64,000 bases of DNA from Patulibacter sp. SYSU D01012 (GTDB taxonomy: Bacteria > Actinomycetota > Thermoleophilia > Solirubrobacterales > Solirubrobacteraceae), in the NCBI RefSeq assembly GCF_017916475.1, contig NZ_JAFMTB010000002.1:1178001-1242000 (forward strand), read 5' to 3'. The notes under the pieces were generated by a model. The model saw only the letters and a list, made by a program, of their open reading frames with translations, was not told the origin of the DNA and made no database searches. A program made the translations under genes and the position numbers. Shown here in pieces: positions 34,040-44,111 of the stretch. Every line of letters begins with the position of its first letter. Positions within the stretch are counted from its first letter, which is position 1.

Positions 34040-34844
34040 CCTCGGCGAATACGAGACAGACAAGACGTCGGACTACCTGGAACGGTACCGCCTCGAATTT
34101 GGCCATCTCTTTGAGCAGCCGATCCGAATGCTCGAGCTCGGTGTCCAGCGTGGCGGATCAATGTACCTTTGGCGTGACCTTCTTCCGACCGCACAAATTG
34201 CTGGCTTGGACCTCAACCCGATTCGTCTAGAGGACGAGTCCGGCCGGCTGCACTTGTACCAAGGATTTCAACAGGACACGGCCGTACTGGACAGAATCGC
34301 AGCAGACGTGGCGCCCGATGGCTTCGACGTCATAATCGACGATGCGTCACACGTGGGCGCGTACACCGAGGTTTCTTTCTGGCATATGTTCCGGCACCAC
34401 CTGAAGCCGGGCGGCATCTACGTCCTTGACGACTGGGGATCTGGCTACTGGAGCGACTGGACCGATGGCCACGCTTACACCGGGACGCGGGAAGCGCTCG
34501 GCGATCGAGGCAACGAGTCCGCAGAGGTGCCGAGCGGGCCGTCGGTGAGCCGAGTCGAGCGAGCACGACGCTCCTTGCGGAGGTCCGCCCGGCCGCTCGC
34601 CGCGAGACTACCGCCCGCTATTCGCCAAGGACTCGAGCGGACATACATGGCTATGGAAGGCGCGACCATGCGACGTCGCTTCAAGAGTCACGACTACGGC
34701 ATGGTGGGCTTCGTCAAGCAGCTGGTCGACGCCTGTGGCGTTCACGACATCGACCGGGGCCGCGGGCCGTTCAACAACGGAATTGAGACGGTCCACGTCT
34801 ACCCGTCCCAGGTTTTCGTTCATAAGGCAGCTCCGACAAGTTGA
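34029..34844 (+). CDS. SAM-dependent methyltransferase, probably acting on a sugar
   Basis: This 271-residue class I methyltransferase has motif I at MLELGVQRGGSMYLWRD, an acidic strand end GLDLNP, and DGFDVIIDDASH with LKPGGIYVLDDW. The opening DLGEYETDKTSDYLERY is like O-methyltransferases in glycan clusters. A basic insertion covers about residues 170-225 (SRVERARRSLRRSARPLAAR). It probably methylates a sugar hydroxyl of the repeat unit. ATG 34029 lies inside the flippase gene end. Confidence 0.82.
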   Translation: MTVDLGEYETDKTSDYLERYRLEFGHLFEQPIRMLELGVQRGGSMYLWRDLLPTAQIAGLDLNPIRLEDESGRLHLYQGFQQDTAVLDRIAADVAPDGFDVIIDDASHVGAYTEVSFWHMFRHHLKPGGIYVLDDWGSGYWSDWTDGHAYTGTREALGDRGNESAEVPSGPSVSRVERARRSLRRSARPLAARLPPAIRQGLERTYMAMEGATMRRRFKSHDYGMVGFVKQLVDACGVHDIDRGRGPFNNGIETVHVYPSQVFVHKAAPTS

Positions 34845-35087
34845 CACCGGCTCCGCGCAATCTCGAGGCCATTCTGATCGGCAAACGGCGCCGCTTGCGC
34901 TGCGAAGCCCGCACCCCACGTGGCGACGAGGCGGAGCTTGTCCGCCCGACCACTGCGCCGTGTACCATTGCCCGGCGCTGCCGCGCACTCGACTCCGGAC
35001 CGCTACACGCGTGAGCCGCCGAGTGTCCATGACACTAGGACATGCCGGACATCGCATACCAACTGACGAGTTCTTGATCCGGAGCCT
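34845..35087 (+). promoter_or_regulatory. Spacer before the Wzz/kinase gene, possible internal promoter
   Basis: This is the only sizeable gap in the cluster (243 bases). TTGTCC (34938-34943) and TACCAT (34963-34968) are 19 bases apart and could form a weak promoter. A GGAG ribosome site lies 6 bases before the ATG at 35088. No coding frame was recognised. Confidence 0.3.
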
Positions 35088-36503
35088 ATGACCCCTCGCG
35101 ACTACCTGCGCATTCTTCGTCGCGGCTGGGCCGTACCGCTCGTTCTATGCATCGTGGGGCTTGCGGCCGCCTTCGCAGTTGCGGAGTCACAGTCTAAGAC
35201 GTTCACATCCAAGACGACGGTATTCGTATCGGCACAGGCTGGGAGTACCGCCAACGACTTGCTGCAAAGCAGCAACTTCGCCCAAGAACGCGTCCAGTCG
35301 TATGCGGCGGTCGTCAAGAGCCGAGCGGTCCTCGAACCGATCGCGGAGAAGTTCCGGGTAGAGGGCGGCGCGACAGCCCTCGCTGAACATGTCAGCGCGA
35401 CGGTGCCGGCGAATACCGTCCTCGTTCGCATCGAGGCCGCCGACCACTCGGCCCGCCGAGCCGCACTGCTAGCCAACGCAATCGGCCGGCAGGCAGAGTC
35501 CGTCATCTCGAGTTTGGAAATGCCTCAACGGGACGGTCGCCCTTCGGTGCGAGTGAGCATCGTCGAGCAGGCGCAGCCTGCGACCGCGCCTAGCTCTCCG
35601 AACGTCAAACTCTACGTCGCGGCAGGGGGTATCCTCGGCCTCCTCGCCGGCTGGATGTTCCTCGTGGTGCGCGAAGTTCTCGACACCCGCGTCAAGACCA
35701 ACGAAGATCTCGCGAAGGTCACGGATCTCCCCGTCTTGGCCGAGATGGACAGAGTTCGGTCCAACGCGCGCGACCGGCTGCGGGCAGCGTCCGGACACCC
35801 GGCTCGACAGCACGCAGAGGCCTACAGGCAACTTCGCACGAACCTGCGTTTCGCGGATGTAGATACGCCGCCCAAGTGTATAGCCGTGACCTCGTCCGTT
35901 CCTGCGGAAGGCAAGAGTACGGTCGCTACGAACCTCGCTGTAGCGCTCGCCGAGGCAGGGGCGCGGGTCGTCCTTGTAGATGCAGACCTGCGTCGCCCCT
36001 CAGTCGCGTCGTACTTGGACCTCGAGGGGTCGAACCTCGGCATCACCTCGGTTCTCACGGGCGAACTCAGCCTCGATGAGGCTCTCACGACGTGGAGCGA
36101 CACGACGCTCACGGTGCTCGGGGCAGGGGGATGCCCACCCAATCCGAGCGAACTCTTGAGCTCGGAATCCATGGAGCGAGTACTGCTCGAACTCCGCGAA
36201 CGATTCGAGTACGTCGTCATCGACACACCTCCGCTCCTCCCGGTCGCGGACGCTGCGATAGTAAGCACAAAAGCCGACGGCGTAGTGTTTGTCGCTCGCT
36301 TTGGCGCGGTCACACGTCCCGAGGTGGAACGAGCGATCGGCAACTTGTCAGCCGTCGGCTCGCGCGTGTACGGGATCGTAGCGACACATGTGAGCCGCGG
36401 CGCGATCGGAAGTGGCGGCTACTACGGCACGTACGGCAGTTATTCGGCCGAAACGGGCGCGATCAACGCAGAAGGTGCCCAGTCCGTGCGCTCCCGCCAG
36501 TAG
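35088..36503 (+). CDS. Wzz/BY-kinase: chain-length regulator and tyrosine kinase
   Basis: This 471-residue protein has two membrane helices (about 14-32 and 175-195) enclosing an external Wzz domain, followed by a cytosolic bacterial tyrosine kinase. The kinase has Walker A PAEGKST (272-278), Walker A' VLVDADLRRP (296-305), Walker B YVVIDTPP (375-382) and a C-terminal tyrosine cluster with Tyr445, 446, 449 and 452. It controls polymer length through cycles of autophosphorylation. The PHP phosphatase at 16120-16881 is the natural partner. ATG 35088. Both halves are in one chain, as in proteobacterial enzymes, rather than split as in Firmicutes. Confidence 0.93.
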   Translation: MTPRDYLRILRRGWAVPLVLCIVGLAAAFAVAESQSKTFTSKTTVFVSAQAGSTANDLLQSSNFAQERVQSYAAVVKSRAVLEPIAEKFRVEGGATALAEHVSATVPANTVLVRIEAADHSARRAALLANAIGRQAESVISSLEMPQRDGRPSVRVSIVEQAQPATAPSSPNVKLYVAAGGILGLLAGWMFLVVREVLDTRVKTNEDLAKVTDLPVLAEMDRVRSNARDRLRAASGHPARQHAEAYRQLRTNLRFADVDTPPKCIAVTSSVPAEGKSTVATNLAVALAEAGARVVLVDADLRRPSVASYLDLEGSNLGITSVLTGELSLDEALTTWSDTTLTVLGAGGCPPNPSELLSSESMERVLLELRERFEYVVIDTPPLLPVADAAIVSTKADGVVFVARFGAVTRPEVERAIGNLSAVGSRVYGIVATHVSRGAIGSGGYYGTYGSYSAETGAINAEGAQSVRSRQ

Positions 36504-36511
36504 GGCGATCG

Positions 36512-37858
36512 ATGATGCCGGCACGATCGACTGGCGTCGCCACAAGGACCGACCGTAGCGCCTCCGGGGATGGGGCCCACTGGGCCAGCGTACTCATCGT
36601 CTCCCTCTTTGTCGTTTTCATTGTCTTCCCGAAAACGCTAGCCCAGGCCGCGGCACCCGAGGCCGACATCGCGGCAGGGGCTCCGACCATCTCCACGTAT
36701 GGCGTTGCGGTCTTGGGCCTAACTGCGGGCGGCCTACTAACCTATCCGAGCTGGAGAAGGCTGCCGCACGGACCGCCGGGGATGCTGGCTTTTCCGTGCT
36801 TCGCCGGGCTGGCACTCGCGCTGGTATGGGGCCCGTCCCCAGAGAGACTCTCGGGGTACATCCAGCTCTTGATGGGCGCGGCCGCTTTGGCAATCGGGAG
36901 CACTCTTGCTCGGAGCGCTCTGACCACGTCGCGGGACCAGAGCTTGGTTGCACGTGCCGTTCTGGCGATCGTTGTGATCGAAGTGGTCGCCTCCGTGGCC
37001 CAACGTCTCGGCCTCGACCTAAACCCCATGAAACCGGACCTCGCGGCACTCATGGGCGACCGCGTGAACGGCACTCTTAACCATCCGAATAATCTCGGAA
37101 AGTCGATGCTCGTCTTGATCGTCGTCTGCCTCGGGCTGTCATCGAGTGATGCCCGATCGGTTCGCAGATGTGCGGCAGGGGCCACGGGCCTCGCTTTTGT
37201 ACCTCTCCTCCTCAGCGGCGGGCGTGCAAACCTTGCCGCCGCTGTCCTAACCATTTTCTTTTGGAGCCTCCTCTCGACCGGGCGCCGTCCAGCCCTCGTA
37301 CGCCTAGGGCTACCAGTGCTGTTGGTGATCGTGATCCTGCCTTTCGCCGGCGGCATCGTGGAGCGGTTCGAGGCGGATCCTGAAGGTGGGCCGCGCCGGG
37401 AGCTGAACGCTACAGCGATAGCCCAGATAGGGATGCGCCCGCTCTGGGGGACGGGTCCAAATGCTTATGTATCTGTAGTGCAGGACTTCGATCCCGTAGT
37501 GGCCGCAGGGTACCCGGTTCACAACACGTTTTTCTTGACCGCTGCCGAGTTCGGTATACCGGGTGCGGTCCTGTATTGGCTTCCGATCGCGGCCTTGCTC
37601 GTGACCCTTTGGCGGGGCCGGCGCCGCCCGGGAATCCCTGGCGCGATGGCGATAGCCGTGATCGCATCCCTTCCAGGTCTTTACTTCGTTACCACCACGG
37701 GTTGGGCGATGCTAAGCGGCTCGATGCTCCCGTTGTGGAGCCTCGTCTTCGGCCTCGCCTACGGCCTCAACCGCGCAGGCAAGTCGCCCGTCCGGGCACG
37801 CGGTGCTTCCGTCGTTGCCGTACCAGCTGTACGACCGAGCACGGCGCGGCCGCAGTAG
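36512..37858 (+). CDS. O-antigen/exopolysaccharide polymerase (Wzy-like)
   Basis: This 448-residue membrane protein has 11-12 helices. Wzy_C landmarks are NGTLNHPNNLGKSMLV, SGGRANLAAAV, IGMRPLWGTGPNAYVSV and VHNTFFLTAAEFGIPGAVLYWLP. It would polymerise repeat units outside the membrane using blocks delivered by the flippase. ATG 36512, with another ATG 3 bases later; a weak AGGGCG site precedes. It is the last gene of the low-GC block, after which GC rises sharply. Confidence 0.88.
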   Translation: MMPARSTGVATRTDRSASGDGAHWASVLIVSLFVVFIVFPKTLAQAAAPEADIAAGAPTISTYGVAVLGLTAGGLLTYPSWRRLPHGPPGMLAFPCFAGLALALVWGPSPERLSGYIQLLMGAAALAIGSTLARSALTTSRDQSLVARAVLAIVVIEVVASVAQRLGLDLNPMKPDLAALMGDRVNGTLNHPNNLGKSMLVLIVVCLGLSSSDARSVRRCAAGATGLAFVPLLLSGGRANLAAAVLTIFFWSLLSTGRRPALVRLGLPVLLVIVILPFAGGIVERFEADPEGGPRRELNATAIAQIGMRPLWGTGPNAYVSVVQDFDPVVAAGYPVHNTFFLTAAEFGIPGAVLYWLPIAALLVTLWRGRRRPGIPGAMAIAVIASLPGLYFVTTTGWAMLSGSMLPLWSLVFGLAYGLNRAGKSPVRARGASVVAVPAVRPSTARPQ

Positions 37859-37930
37859 TGGACAGGCTCCGGCGCTTCACCTTCTCCAGGAACCGGCCCT
37901 TACGCACCCCCCTGCCACCATTCCCCCACC

Positions 37931-39232
37931 GTGCTCGCCCTGGCGTCGTCCCCGCCCATCGCGTCCCTGCTCGCCCAGGCCGGCGGCGGGTCGAGCGGGT
38001 TCTCCGGCGGCGGGGGTGGCGGGGGCGGCAGCTTCAGCGGGTCGTCCGGGTCGGGGAGCGGCGGGTCCAGCACCGGGGCGTGGGTGTTCGTCGGGCTCGC
38101 CGTGCTGGCGGTCGTGCTGGCGGCGGTGGTGAAGGCGTACCGGGCGCGGCGACGGGAGGAGGCGCGTGCTGCCCGCGAGGCGCAGGCGCGGGCCGCGGCC
38201 GCCGAGGCGGTGGCCGACGACGCCGGGTTCGACGCGGACGCCGTGGTGCAGCGGGCGGGCGGGCTCTTCCGGGAGGTGCAGGCGGCGTGGGACGCGCGCG
38301 ACCGGGGGCGGCTGGCCGCGCTGCTGGGGCCCGACCTGCTGGCGGAGTGGGTGCGGCGGCTCGACGACTTCGACGCGAAGGGCTGGCACAGCCACGTGAC
38401 GGTCACCGGGGATCCGGCCGTGCGCCTGGTGGGGCTGCGCAACCAGGAGGGGGCCGCCGACGACCGGGTGGTGGTGTTCGTGGCCGCCGACATCGACGCG
38501 TGGGTGGCGACCGACGACGGGAAGAAGCGCTACCGCGACGGGGCGAAGACGCCGCACGTGCACCTGGAGCAGTACTGGACGCTCGGCCGGCGGGCCGAAC
38601 GCGACGGATGGATCCTGCTGTCCATCGAGGAGGAGGCCGAGGGCCGGCACCAGCTGGACGCGCCGCTCGTCGCGACGCCGGCGGCCGACCCCGCGCTGGC
38701 CGGCCGCACGCGCACCGAGCTGGCGACCGCCGACGCGGCCGGCCCGGCCGCCGACGTGGCGGCGCTGACGTCGATCACCGGCGACGCCCGCGCCGCCGCG
38801 CTCGACCTGGCGCTGGTCGACGACCGCTTCAGCCCCGACGTGCTGACGGTGGCGGTGCAGGAGCTGGTCGCCGCGTGGGGCGAGGCGGTCGACGGCGACG
38901 ACGCCGCCCTCGAGCGCCGCGCCGACCCCGGCGCGGTCCAGCGCCTGCTCTACGGCGACGACGACGCGCGCCGCGTCCGCACGGTCGTGCGCGGGCTCCG
39001 GGTGCAGGACGTCACGATCGACGCGCTCGACGGCCGCGCCACGCCGCCCACCATGAGCGTGACGATCCGCTACGAGGGCGCCTGGTACCGCGAGGACCGC
39101 GACACGCAGGCCGTCGTAGCCGGGGCGCGCGAGCGGGTCACCACCCGGCGCGAGCAGTGGACGCTGGGGCTGACCGGCGACGCCGCGAGGCCGTGGCGGC
39201 TGGTCCGCGCCGACGCGCCCCCGTCGCGCTGA
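37931..39232 (+). CDS. Membrane protein with Tim44-like domain
   Basis: This 433-residue protein has a short hydrophobic start, a Gly/Ser-rich stretch (residues 18-48), one membrane helix (VFVGLAVLAVVLAAVVKAY) and a charged coiled region. A Tim44-like domain then begins at about residue 105 (VQRAGGLFREVQAAWDARDRGRLAALLGPDLLAEW). A second similar alpha/beta region follows at about 290-430 (LTVAVQELVAAWGEAVDGDD, VTIRYEGAWYREDRDTQAVV). Bacterial Tim44-like proteins are membrane-tethered, of unclear role. Start GTG 37931, 72 bases after the polymerase but with different base composition, so probably native. Confidence 0.8.
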   Translation: MLALASSPPIASLLAQAGGGSSGFSGGGGGGGGSFSGSSGSGSGGSSTGAWVFVGLAVLAVVLAAVVKAYRARRREEARAAREAQARAAAAEAVADDAGFDADAVVQRAGGLFREVQAAWDARDRGRLAALLGPDLLAEWVRRLDDFDAKGWHSHVTVTGDPAVRLVGLRNQEGAADDRVVVFVAADIDAWVATDDGKKRYRDGAKTPHVHLEQYWTLGRRAERDGWILLSIEEEAEGRHQLDAPLVATPAADPALAGRTRTELATADAAGPAADVAALTSITGDARAAALDLALVDDRFSPDVLTVAVQELVAAWGEAVDGDDAALERRADPGAVQRLLYGDDDARRVRTVVRGLRVQDVTIDALDGRATPPTMSVTIRYEGAWYREDRDTQAVVAGARERVTTRREQWTLGLTGDAARPWRLVRADAPPSR

Positions 39233-39263
39233 CGGCCACCACGGACGGGGCCACGGGGACCGG

Positions 39264-39294
39264 GGCCGGCGCGGAGCCTAGCCCCGCGCCGGCC
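39264..39294. terminator. Bidirectional hairpin
   Basis: Perfect 11-bp arms ggccggcgcgg and ccgcgccggcc with a 9-base loop lie between convergent stops at 39232 (+) and 39297 (-). Confidence 0.7.
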
Positions 39295-39296
39295 GG

Positions 39297-42188
39297 TCAG
39301 ACGGCCGCCACCCCGCCCCGCGCCACGGCGCGCGCGCCGTCGCGCACCACCACGGCCAGGCCGCGGGCGGTCGCGCGCGGCCGCCGCGGCACCCGCACGA
39401 GGACGCCCGTCGCACCCGCGGGCCCGCACCGCACCCCGGCGGCCCCGAGCGTCCGACCGTTCCGCCGCACCTCGACCGCCAGCCGCTGCCCGGCGGCGCA
39501 CCGCAGCCGCACCCGGACGCCCGAGGCCCGACGGTCGAGACGCGGCCGCCCGACCAGGGCGGCGGCGGACGGCCCCGGAGCCGCCGTCCTGGCGTTCGCC
39601 GCCCCGGCCGGCGCGTCGGCCCCGAGGGTCGGGGCCTGGGCCGCCGCTCCGCGCTCGGGGCCGTGGGCGCCCGGCGTCACCGTCGCCGTCCGGTCCGCGG
39701 ACGACGCCGGCCCGGCCGCCACCGGCGCGTCGTCCGGCCCCACGACGGCCCGGTCGATCACGACGTCCGCGCTCGCCTCGTCGTCGTCGGCGTCCGTCTC
39801 CGCCGTGGCGCTCGAGACGCGCACCGTGTTCCGCACCACGCCGACCGGGTCGAGCGGCGGCCCGGTCCGCTCGGCCAGGCAGACGACGTCGATGACGGCG
39901 TCGACCGGCACCGCCCCGGTGTTCAGGAACCGGAACGCGCGGGTGCGCGGCCGCGCCTCGTCCCCCAGGTGCACCGCCCCGGCGGGCGTGCTCCAGCTGG
40001 CCGTGATGCCCTTCTCCTCGGGCGCGCAGTCGATCTGCTGCTCGGACTCGCCCGGCGGGAGCGAGACGTCCCGGCGCGGGTGAGCGAACACGAGGCGGTG
40101 CGTGTGCCCGTCGACGGTCGCCAGCCGGCCGTGGAGCGGGACGACGGAGGACCGCACGACCGCGCGCTCGGTCACCAGGAACGTCAGCTCCCATCCGTCG
40201 TCGGTCGGCTCCGACCCGACGAGGCGCGCGTCGCCCGAACGCACCTCGTACCCGGGCGCGACGGCGTGCCGATCGAGCCCCACCCGCAGACGCACGGTGC
40301 GCCGCCCCGGCTCCAGCGCGTCCACCGACGCGACGGGGTCGTCCGCCACGAGATCGTGCGCCGCCCCGTCGCCGCCTACAGTCGTCGGCCGCAGGCACGT
40401 GGCCCCGACGTGGACCTGGGCCCTGCCCGCGGCCCGGTTCTCGACGGTCGCGCGGTACCGGGACCGCGCGGTGGCGACGCTCTCGAGCGTCCGCACGTCG
40501 GCCTTCGACCCGGTGCCCTGGTCGACCGCGTCCACGCGCACGCTGCCGTCGGTGACCAGCCCGCCCGCGGGGCAGTCGACGTCCACCGTCCGGCGCTCGC
40601 CGGCCTCCAGGCTCACCGCCTGTTCCGCCTTGTCCACCGCCAGCAGGTGATCGTCGTGGCTGGGCGTCGGCGCCGGCGGGGGAGCGCCGACCGCGCGGCC
40701 GTGCACCACGACCCGGGCCTCGGCGCCCGGCGCCAGATCGCCGACGGCGCACGTGATCGTGGGCCCCACCGCCGCACATCCGACGGGGTCGTCCGTGTCG
40801 ACGAAGGCGATCTCCGCCGGGAGCGCGTCGCGCAGCACCACCGACCGCGCCCACGAGGGCCCGTCGTTGCGGACGGAGAGGACGTACTCGGCGACGCCGC
40901 CGCCCAGCACGCGCCAGGACGCGGCCCGCTTGCCGGCGACCAGGTCCGCCTGCGTGTCGACGGTCGTCGTGGCCGCGTCGCGGTCGTTGCCCGGCGCGGT
41001 GTCGGGCATGTCGGTCGTGACCGACGCGACGTTGCGGATCGTCGTCCCCTTCGCGACGTCGGCCGCGACGCGCGCCGTGATCCGCAGGAGACGGCGCTCG
41101 CCCGCCCCCAGGTCGCCCAGGCGGCAGCGGACCGTGCGCCCCGTCGCCTCGCACGCCGGATCGATCTCGTCGACCCGGTCGAGCTCCGCGGGCAGCTCGT
41201 CCGTCACGACGACGCCCGGCGCCGCCCAGCGCCCGTGGTTGGTGACCGTCAGCGTCCACGTGGCGGACGTGCCGGCGACCGTCTGCGGCGCGTCGACCGT
41301 CTTCTGGATCCCGACGTCGGTCACCTTCTGGTTGCCGAAGTCGAGGCCGCCGTACGTGGCGTCCGCCGCCCCGTACGGCACGAACACGGCGCCCGGCGCC
41401 GCCGTCTGGCGGTACCCGGCCGGCACGTCCTCGCTCACGGCGTAGGTGCCCTGCGTGTAGCGGGCGTCCGCCTCGGCGTTCAGCGCGAACGCGTACGTGC
41501 CGTCGCTCGCGGTGACCGTGGACGCCAGCTCGGCGCCGTCCCGGCTCAGCCGCACCCGCACGCCGGCCAGCCCGGGCTCGCCGGCGTCGCGGCGGCCGTT
41601 GCCGTTGGCGTCCTCGTACTTCGTGCCGCTCACGCGCGGGACCGGCCCCTGCCGCGTGCCGGTCGCGGAGAGGTTCCCGCATGCCAGGGCGATGAAGCCG
41701 TCGCCCCACATCTTCACCGTGGTCGGCCCGTTCCAGTCGTTCTGCGGCGCGAATCGGTAGCGCACGTTCTCTGGGCCCCCGGCACAGAGCGTCCCGTTCG
41801 CGTGCGGTGTGATGCAGCCGGAGTAGATGCGGCCGGCCACGTCCCAGCGCACCTGCCGCGGCGCCCACACCATGAAGTTGCGGTCGAAGCCGAACTGGCG
41901 GTAGTACGCCTGGATGCCCGGCTCGCCGAAGCGCTCCATCCCGACGAGGTTGCCGCAGCCGGGATGCAGGATGGACCGCTGGCTGAGCGGCGCGCCCTCG
42001 AAGTCCTGGCGCTCGGCGGCGCACACGTACGCGGCCTCGCTCGGATACGCCGCGCTCGCGGCCGCCGGCAGCACGCCGAGCGCGGCCAGGGCGACGAGCA
42101 GCACCAGCCACCGCCGTGGCCGATCGGTGCCGCCCGGACGGCACGGCCGCCTCGCGCCCCGGCGCTGGTTCGTCGGATCGCCGCGCAT
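39297..42188 (-). CDS. Adhesin-like secreted protein with SdrB-like and DUF11 domains
   Basis: This 963-residue exported protein has a basic N-terminus and a signal helix ([20 protein letters not shown]). Residues of about 40-165 form a Cys-containing N-terminal domain. An SdrD/SdrB-like domain follows ([39 protein letters not shown]). Two DUF11 repeats come next ([40 protein letters not shown]). A long beta-rich region and a basic C-terminal domain complete it. No sortase motif or anchor is visible. ATG 42188 was chosen because GGGGGAG lies 6 bases before it; an ATG at 42194 directly abuts that site. A role in surface attachment is inferred from domain types. Confidence 0.85.
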   Translation of the reverse strand: MRGDPTNQRRGARRPCRPGGTDRPRRWLVLLVALAALGVLPAAASAAYPSEAAYVCAAERQDFEGAPLSQRSILHPGCGNLVGMERFGEPGIQAYYRQFGFDRNFMVWAPRQVRWDVAGRIYSGCITPHANGTLCAGGPENVRYRFAPQNDWNGPTTVKMWGDGFIALACGNLSATGTRQGPVPRVSGTKYEDANGNGRRDAGEPGLAGVRVRLSRDGAELASTVTASDGTYAFALNAEADARYTQGTYAVSEDVPAGYRQTAAPGAVFVPYGAADATYGGLDFGNQKVTDVGIQKTVDAPQTVAGTSATWTLTVTNHGRWAAPGVVVTDELPAELDRVDEIDPACEATGRTVRCRLGDLGAGERRLLRITARVAADVAKGTTIRNVASVTTDMPDTAPGNDRDAATTTVDTQADLVAGKRAASWRVLGGGVAEYVLSVRNDGPSWARSVVLRDALPAEIAFVDTDDPVGCAAVGPTITCAVGDLAPGAEARVVVHGRAVGAPPPAPTPSHDDHLLAVDKAEQAVSLEAGERRTVDVDCPAGGLVTDGSVRVDAVDQGTGSKADVRTLESVATARSRYRATVENRAAGRAQVHVGATCLRPTTVGGDGAAHDLVADDPVASVDALEPGRRTVRLRVGLDRHAVAPGYEVRSGDARLVGSEPTDDGWELTFLVTERAVVRSSVVPLHGRLATVDGHTHRLVFAHPRRDVSLPPGESEQQIDCAPEEKGITASWSTPAGAVHLGDEARPRTRAFRFLNTGAVPVDAVIDVVCLAERTGPPLDPVGVVRNTVRVSSATAETDADDDEASADVVIDRAVVGPDDAPVAAGPASSADRTATVTPGAHGPERGAAAQAPTLGADAPAGAANARTAAPGPSAAALVGRPRLDRRASGVRVRLRCAAGQRLAVEVRRNGRTLGAAGVRCGPAGATGVLVRVPRRPRATARGLAVVVRDGARAVARGGVAAV

Positions 42189-42530
42189 TCGCATCTCCCC
42201 CGTTCGCCTCCGCGGCCCCGCCGCGTCGTACGGCGTCAACCTATGCGGCGGAGCCGCCCCGGAGCACGAGCGTAGACCGAATGTCCACGCACCCCCGCGG
42301 GAGTCGAGCACCCGTGGCCGTTGGGCGCCCGCACGCGCCGACCACCGCGCGCCACCGCACCGACGCGCTCCGGGGGCCGGCCGGCCCCGGGCCCGGAACA
42401 CCCGTCCAGAAGCCCCGCCGCACCTTCCGCGCGCCGCCCAGAAGCGCTAGAAGTCAACACTGTTCACATCGGCGCGCCGCCCGGTGCCCCGTCCCCGTCC
42501 CCGCTCCGCCGCCGGCCGCTCCGGCTCCCC
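42189..42530. other. Divergent spacer between adhesin-like and collagen-like genes
   Basis: This is 342 bases that must hold two promoters. A TAGGTT box reading on the minus strand lies at 42238-42243, about 50 bases before the adhesin start. An AT-richer patch with tgttcacatcggc at 42461-42473 lies 58-70 bases before the collagen-like start. A similar 13-mer occurs at 27874. No coding frame recognised. Confidence 0.4.
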
Positions 42531-44111
42531 ATGCCCGCACGTCCCCTCTGCCGCCCCGCGCGGCGCCCCGCCGCCGCGGCCGTCGCCGTCGCCGCGCTGC
42601 TCGTCCTGCCCGCCGCCGCCTCCGCGGCGCCGTCGGGCACGACCACACTGTCCACGCTCGGCGCCACGCTCGACAACCCGTTCCTGACCGTCGCCCCGTC
42701 CGGCGGCGCAGTCGGCGCCGCCCAGCCGTTCACCGTCCCGGCCGGCGTCACGCACCTGGACCGCGTGGTGATCCGCTCCGCGTCGCAGACCACCGGGATC
42801 CGGCTGCTCGTGCGGCGCTGGGACGGCGACCGGCCCGCGGGCCCGGTCCTGGCGTCCAGCACCGGCCCGACCTTCACCGGCCCGACGCCTCACGTGGACG
42901 GCACCTACGCCCTGCCCCGCGTGCCGGTGACCGCGGGGGACCGGCTGGCGCTGCTCATCACCGGCAGGTCCGACGACGGCACAGCACCCTACGACGCCAC
43001 GCTCGCCCAAGCCGTCCGCAGCGCCCTGCCGGGCGAGGTCGAGTGGGTGACGACCGAGACCGACCGTTCCCGCTGGGACACCTCCCCCTGGATCCGCGCG
43101 GACTCCGACCCCGCCGGCCTGCTCGCCTTCGCCGTCGACTTCCGCGCCGGCGCCCTGGACACCGCGGGCGACGGGGCGTTCGGCACCCAGCCGGCGGGGG
43201 GCCTGTCGCCCGCGCACCGCGTGACGGTCACGAACACGGGCCTCGGCGACCGCACGCTGCGCCGCCTGGTCGTCGACGGCGACGACGCGTCGGCCTTCCT
43301 GCTGACCGGCGACGACTGCACGGGCGAGACGCTCGCCCCGGGCGCCCGCTGCACCGTCGGCGTACGGTACGCACCCGCCGACGCGACCGACGGCACGCAG
43401 CGCGCCGCCCTGCACGCCGTCGACGCGGACGGCGTGGCCGGCGAGCCCCTCGCCCTGACGGGGACCGCGGCCCCGCCGGCGGCTACCGGCCCGCAGGGCC
43501 CCGCCGGGCCGACCGGCCCCCAGGGACCCGCCGGCCCCGCGGGCGCCGACGGTGCGCCCGGCGCGGCCGGGCCGCAGGGCCCGGCCGGCGCCGACGGCCC
43601 CGCGGGCGCCACCGGCCCGGCCGGCGCCACCGGGGCGACCGGCGCCCCCGGCCCGGCCGGCACGCCAGGCGCCACCGGCGCGCCCGGCCCCGCCGGCGCC
43701 CGCGGCCCGAAGGGCGACCCCGGCCCGCAGGGCGTGCCCGGCCCGGCCGGCCCGATCGGCCTGACCGGCCCCGCGGGCGAGGACGGCGCCACCGCCGTCT
43801 ACCGCTGCCAGCCGGCCACCCGCGGCGGCGACTACGCCACCGCGTGCTTCGTCACGTTCGCCGACCCCGCCGGCGCGCGCACGCGGCGCACCGTGCGCGT
43901 GCGGATCACCCGCGCCGGGCGCACCGTCGCCACCGGCACGCGCACCGTCCGCTCGCCCCAGGCCCACCGCGTGGCGCTGCGGCTCGTCCGCGGCGCCGAG
44001 CTGCGTCCCGGGGCGCGCTACCGGGTGCAGGTGTCCGTCGCCCGCCCCGGCCACCGGCCGCGCACCCTCAGCCGCACGTTCGTCGCGGCCGCGCCGAAGG
44101 GCGGCCGCTGA
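42531..44111 (+). CDS. Secreted collagen-like protein 1
   Basis: This 526-residue exported protein has a signal peptide ([19 protein letters not shown]) and an N-terminal beta domain. At about residues 205-315 an Ig-like choice-of-anchor D/HYDIN-type domain follows ([35 protein letters not shown]). About 34 uninterrupted Gly-X-Y triplets (residues about 319-421, [12 protein letters not shown] type) are followed by a 100-residue C-terminal beta domain starting VYRCQPA. The triplets could form a collagen-type triple helix. ATG 42531; no clear ribosome site. The next gene has the same domain order and its ATG overlaps this stop by one base (TGATG). Confidence 0.88.
   Translation: MPARPLCRPARRPAAAAVAVAALLVLPAAASAAPSGTTTLSTLGATLDNPFLTVAPSGGAVGAAQPFTVPAGVTHLDRVVIRSASQTTGIRLLVRRWDGDRPAGPVLASSTGPTFTGPTPHVDGTYALPRVPVTAGDRLALLITGRSDDGTAPYDATLAQAVRSALPGEVEWVTTETDRSRWDTSPWIRADSDPAGLLAFAVDFRAGALDTAGDGAFGTQPAGGLSPAHRVTVTNTGLGDRTLRRLVVDGDDASAFLLTGDDCTGETLAPGARCTVGVRYAPADATDGTQRAALHAVDADGVAGEPLALTGTAAPPAATGPQGPAGPTGPQGPAGPAGADGAPGAAGPQGPAGADGPAGATGPAGATGATGAPGPAGTPGATGAPGPAGARGPKGDPGPQGVPGPAGPIGLTGPAGEDGATAVYRCQPATRGGDYATACFVTFADPAGARTRRTVRVRITRAGRTVATGTRTVRSPQAHRVALRLVRGAELRPGARYRVQVSVARPGHRPRTLSRTFVAAAPKGGR

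Noticed and set aside
34841-34846. A perfect TTGACA in the spacer before the Wzz/kinase gene
   Set aside because: No -10-like hexamer is found 16-18 bases downstream, so it is not called as a promoter.
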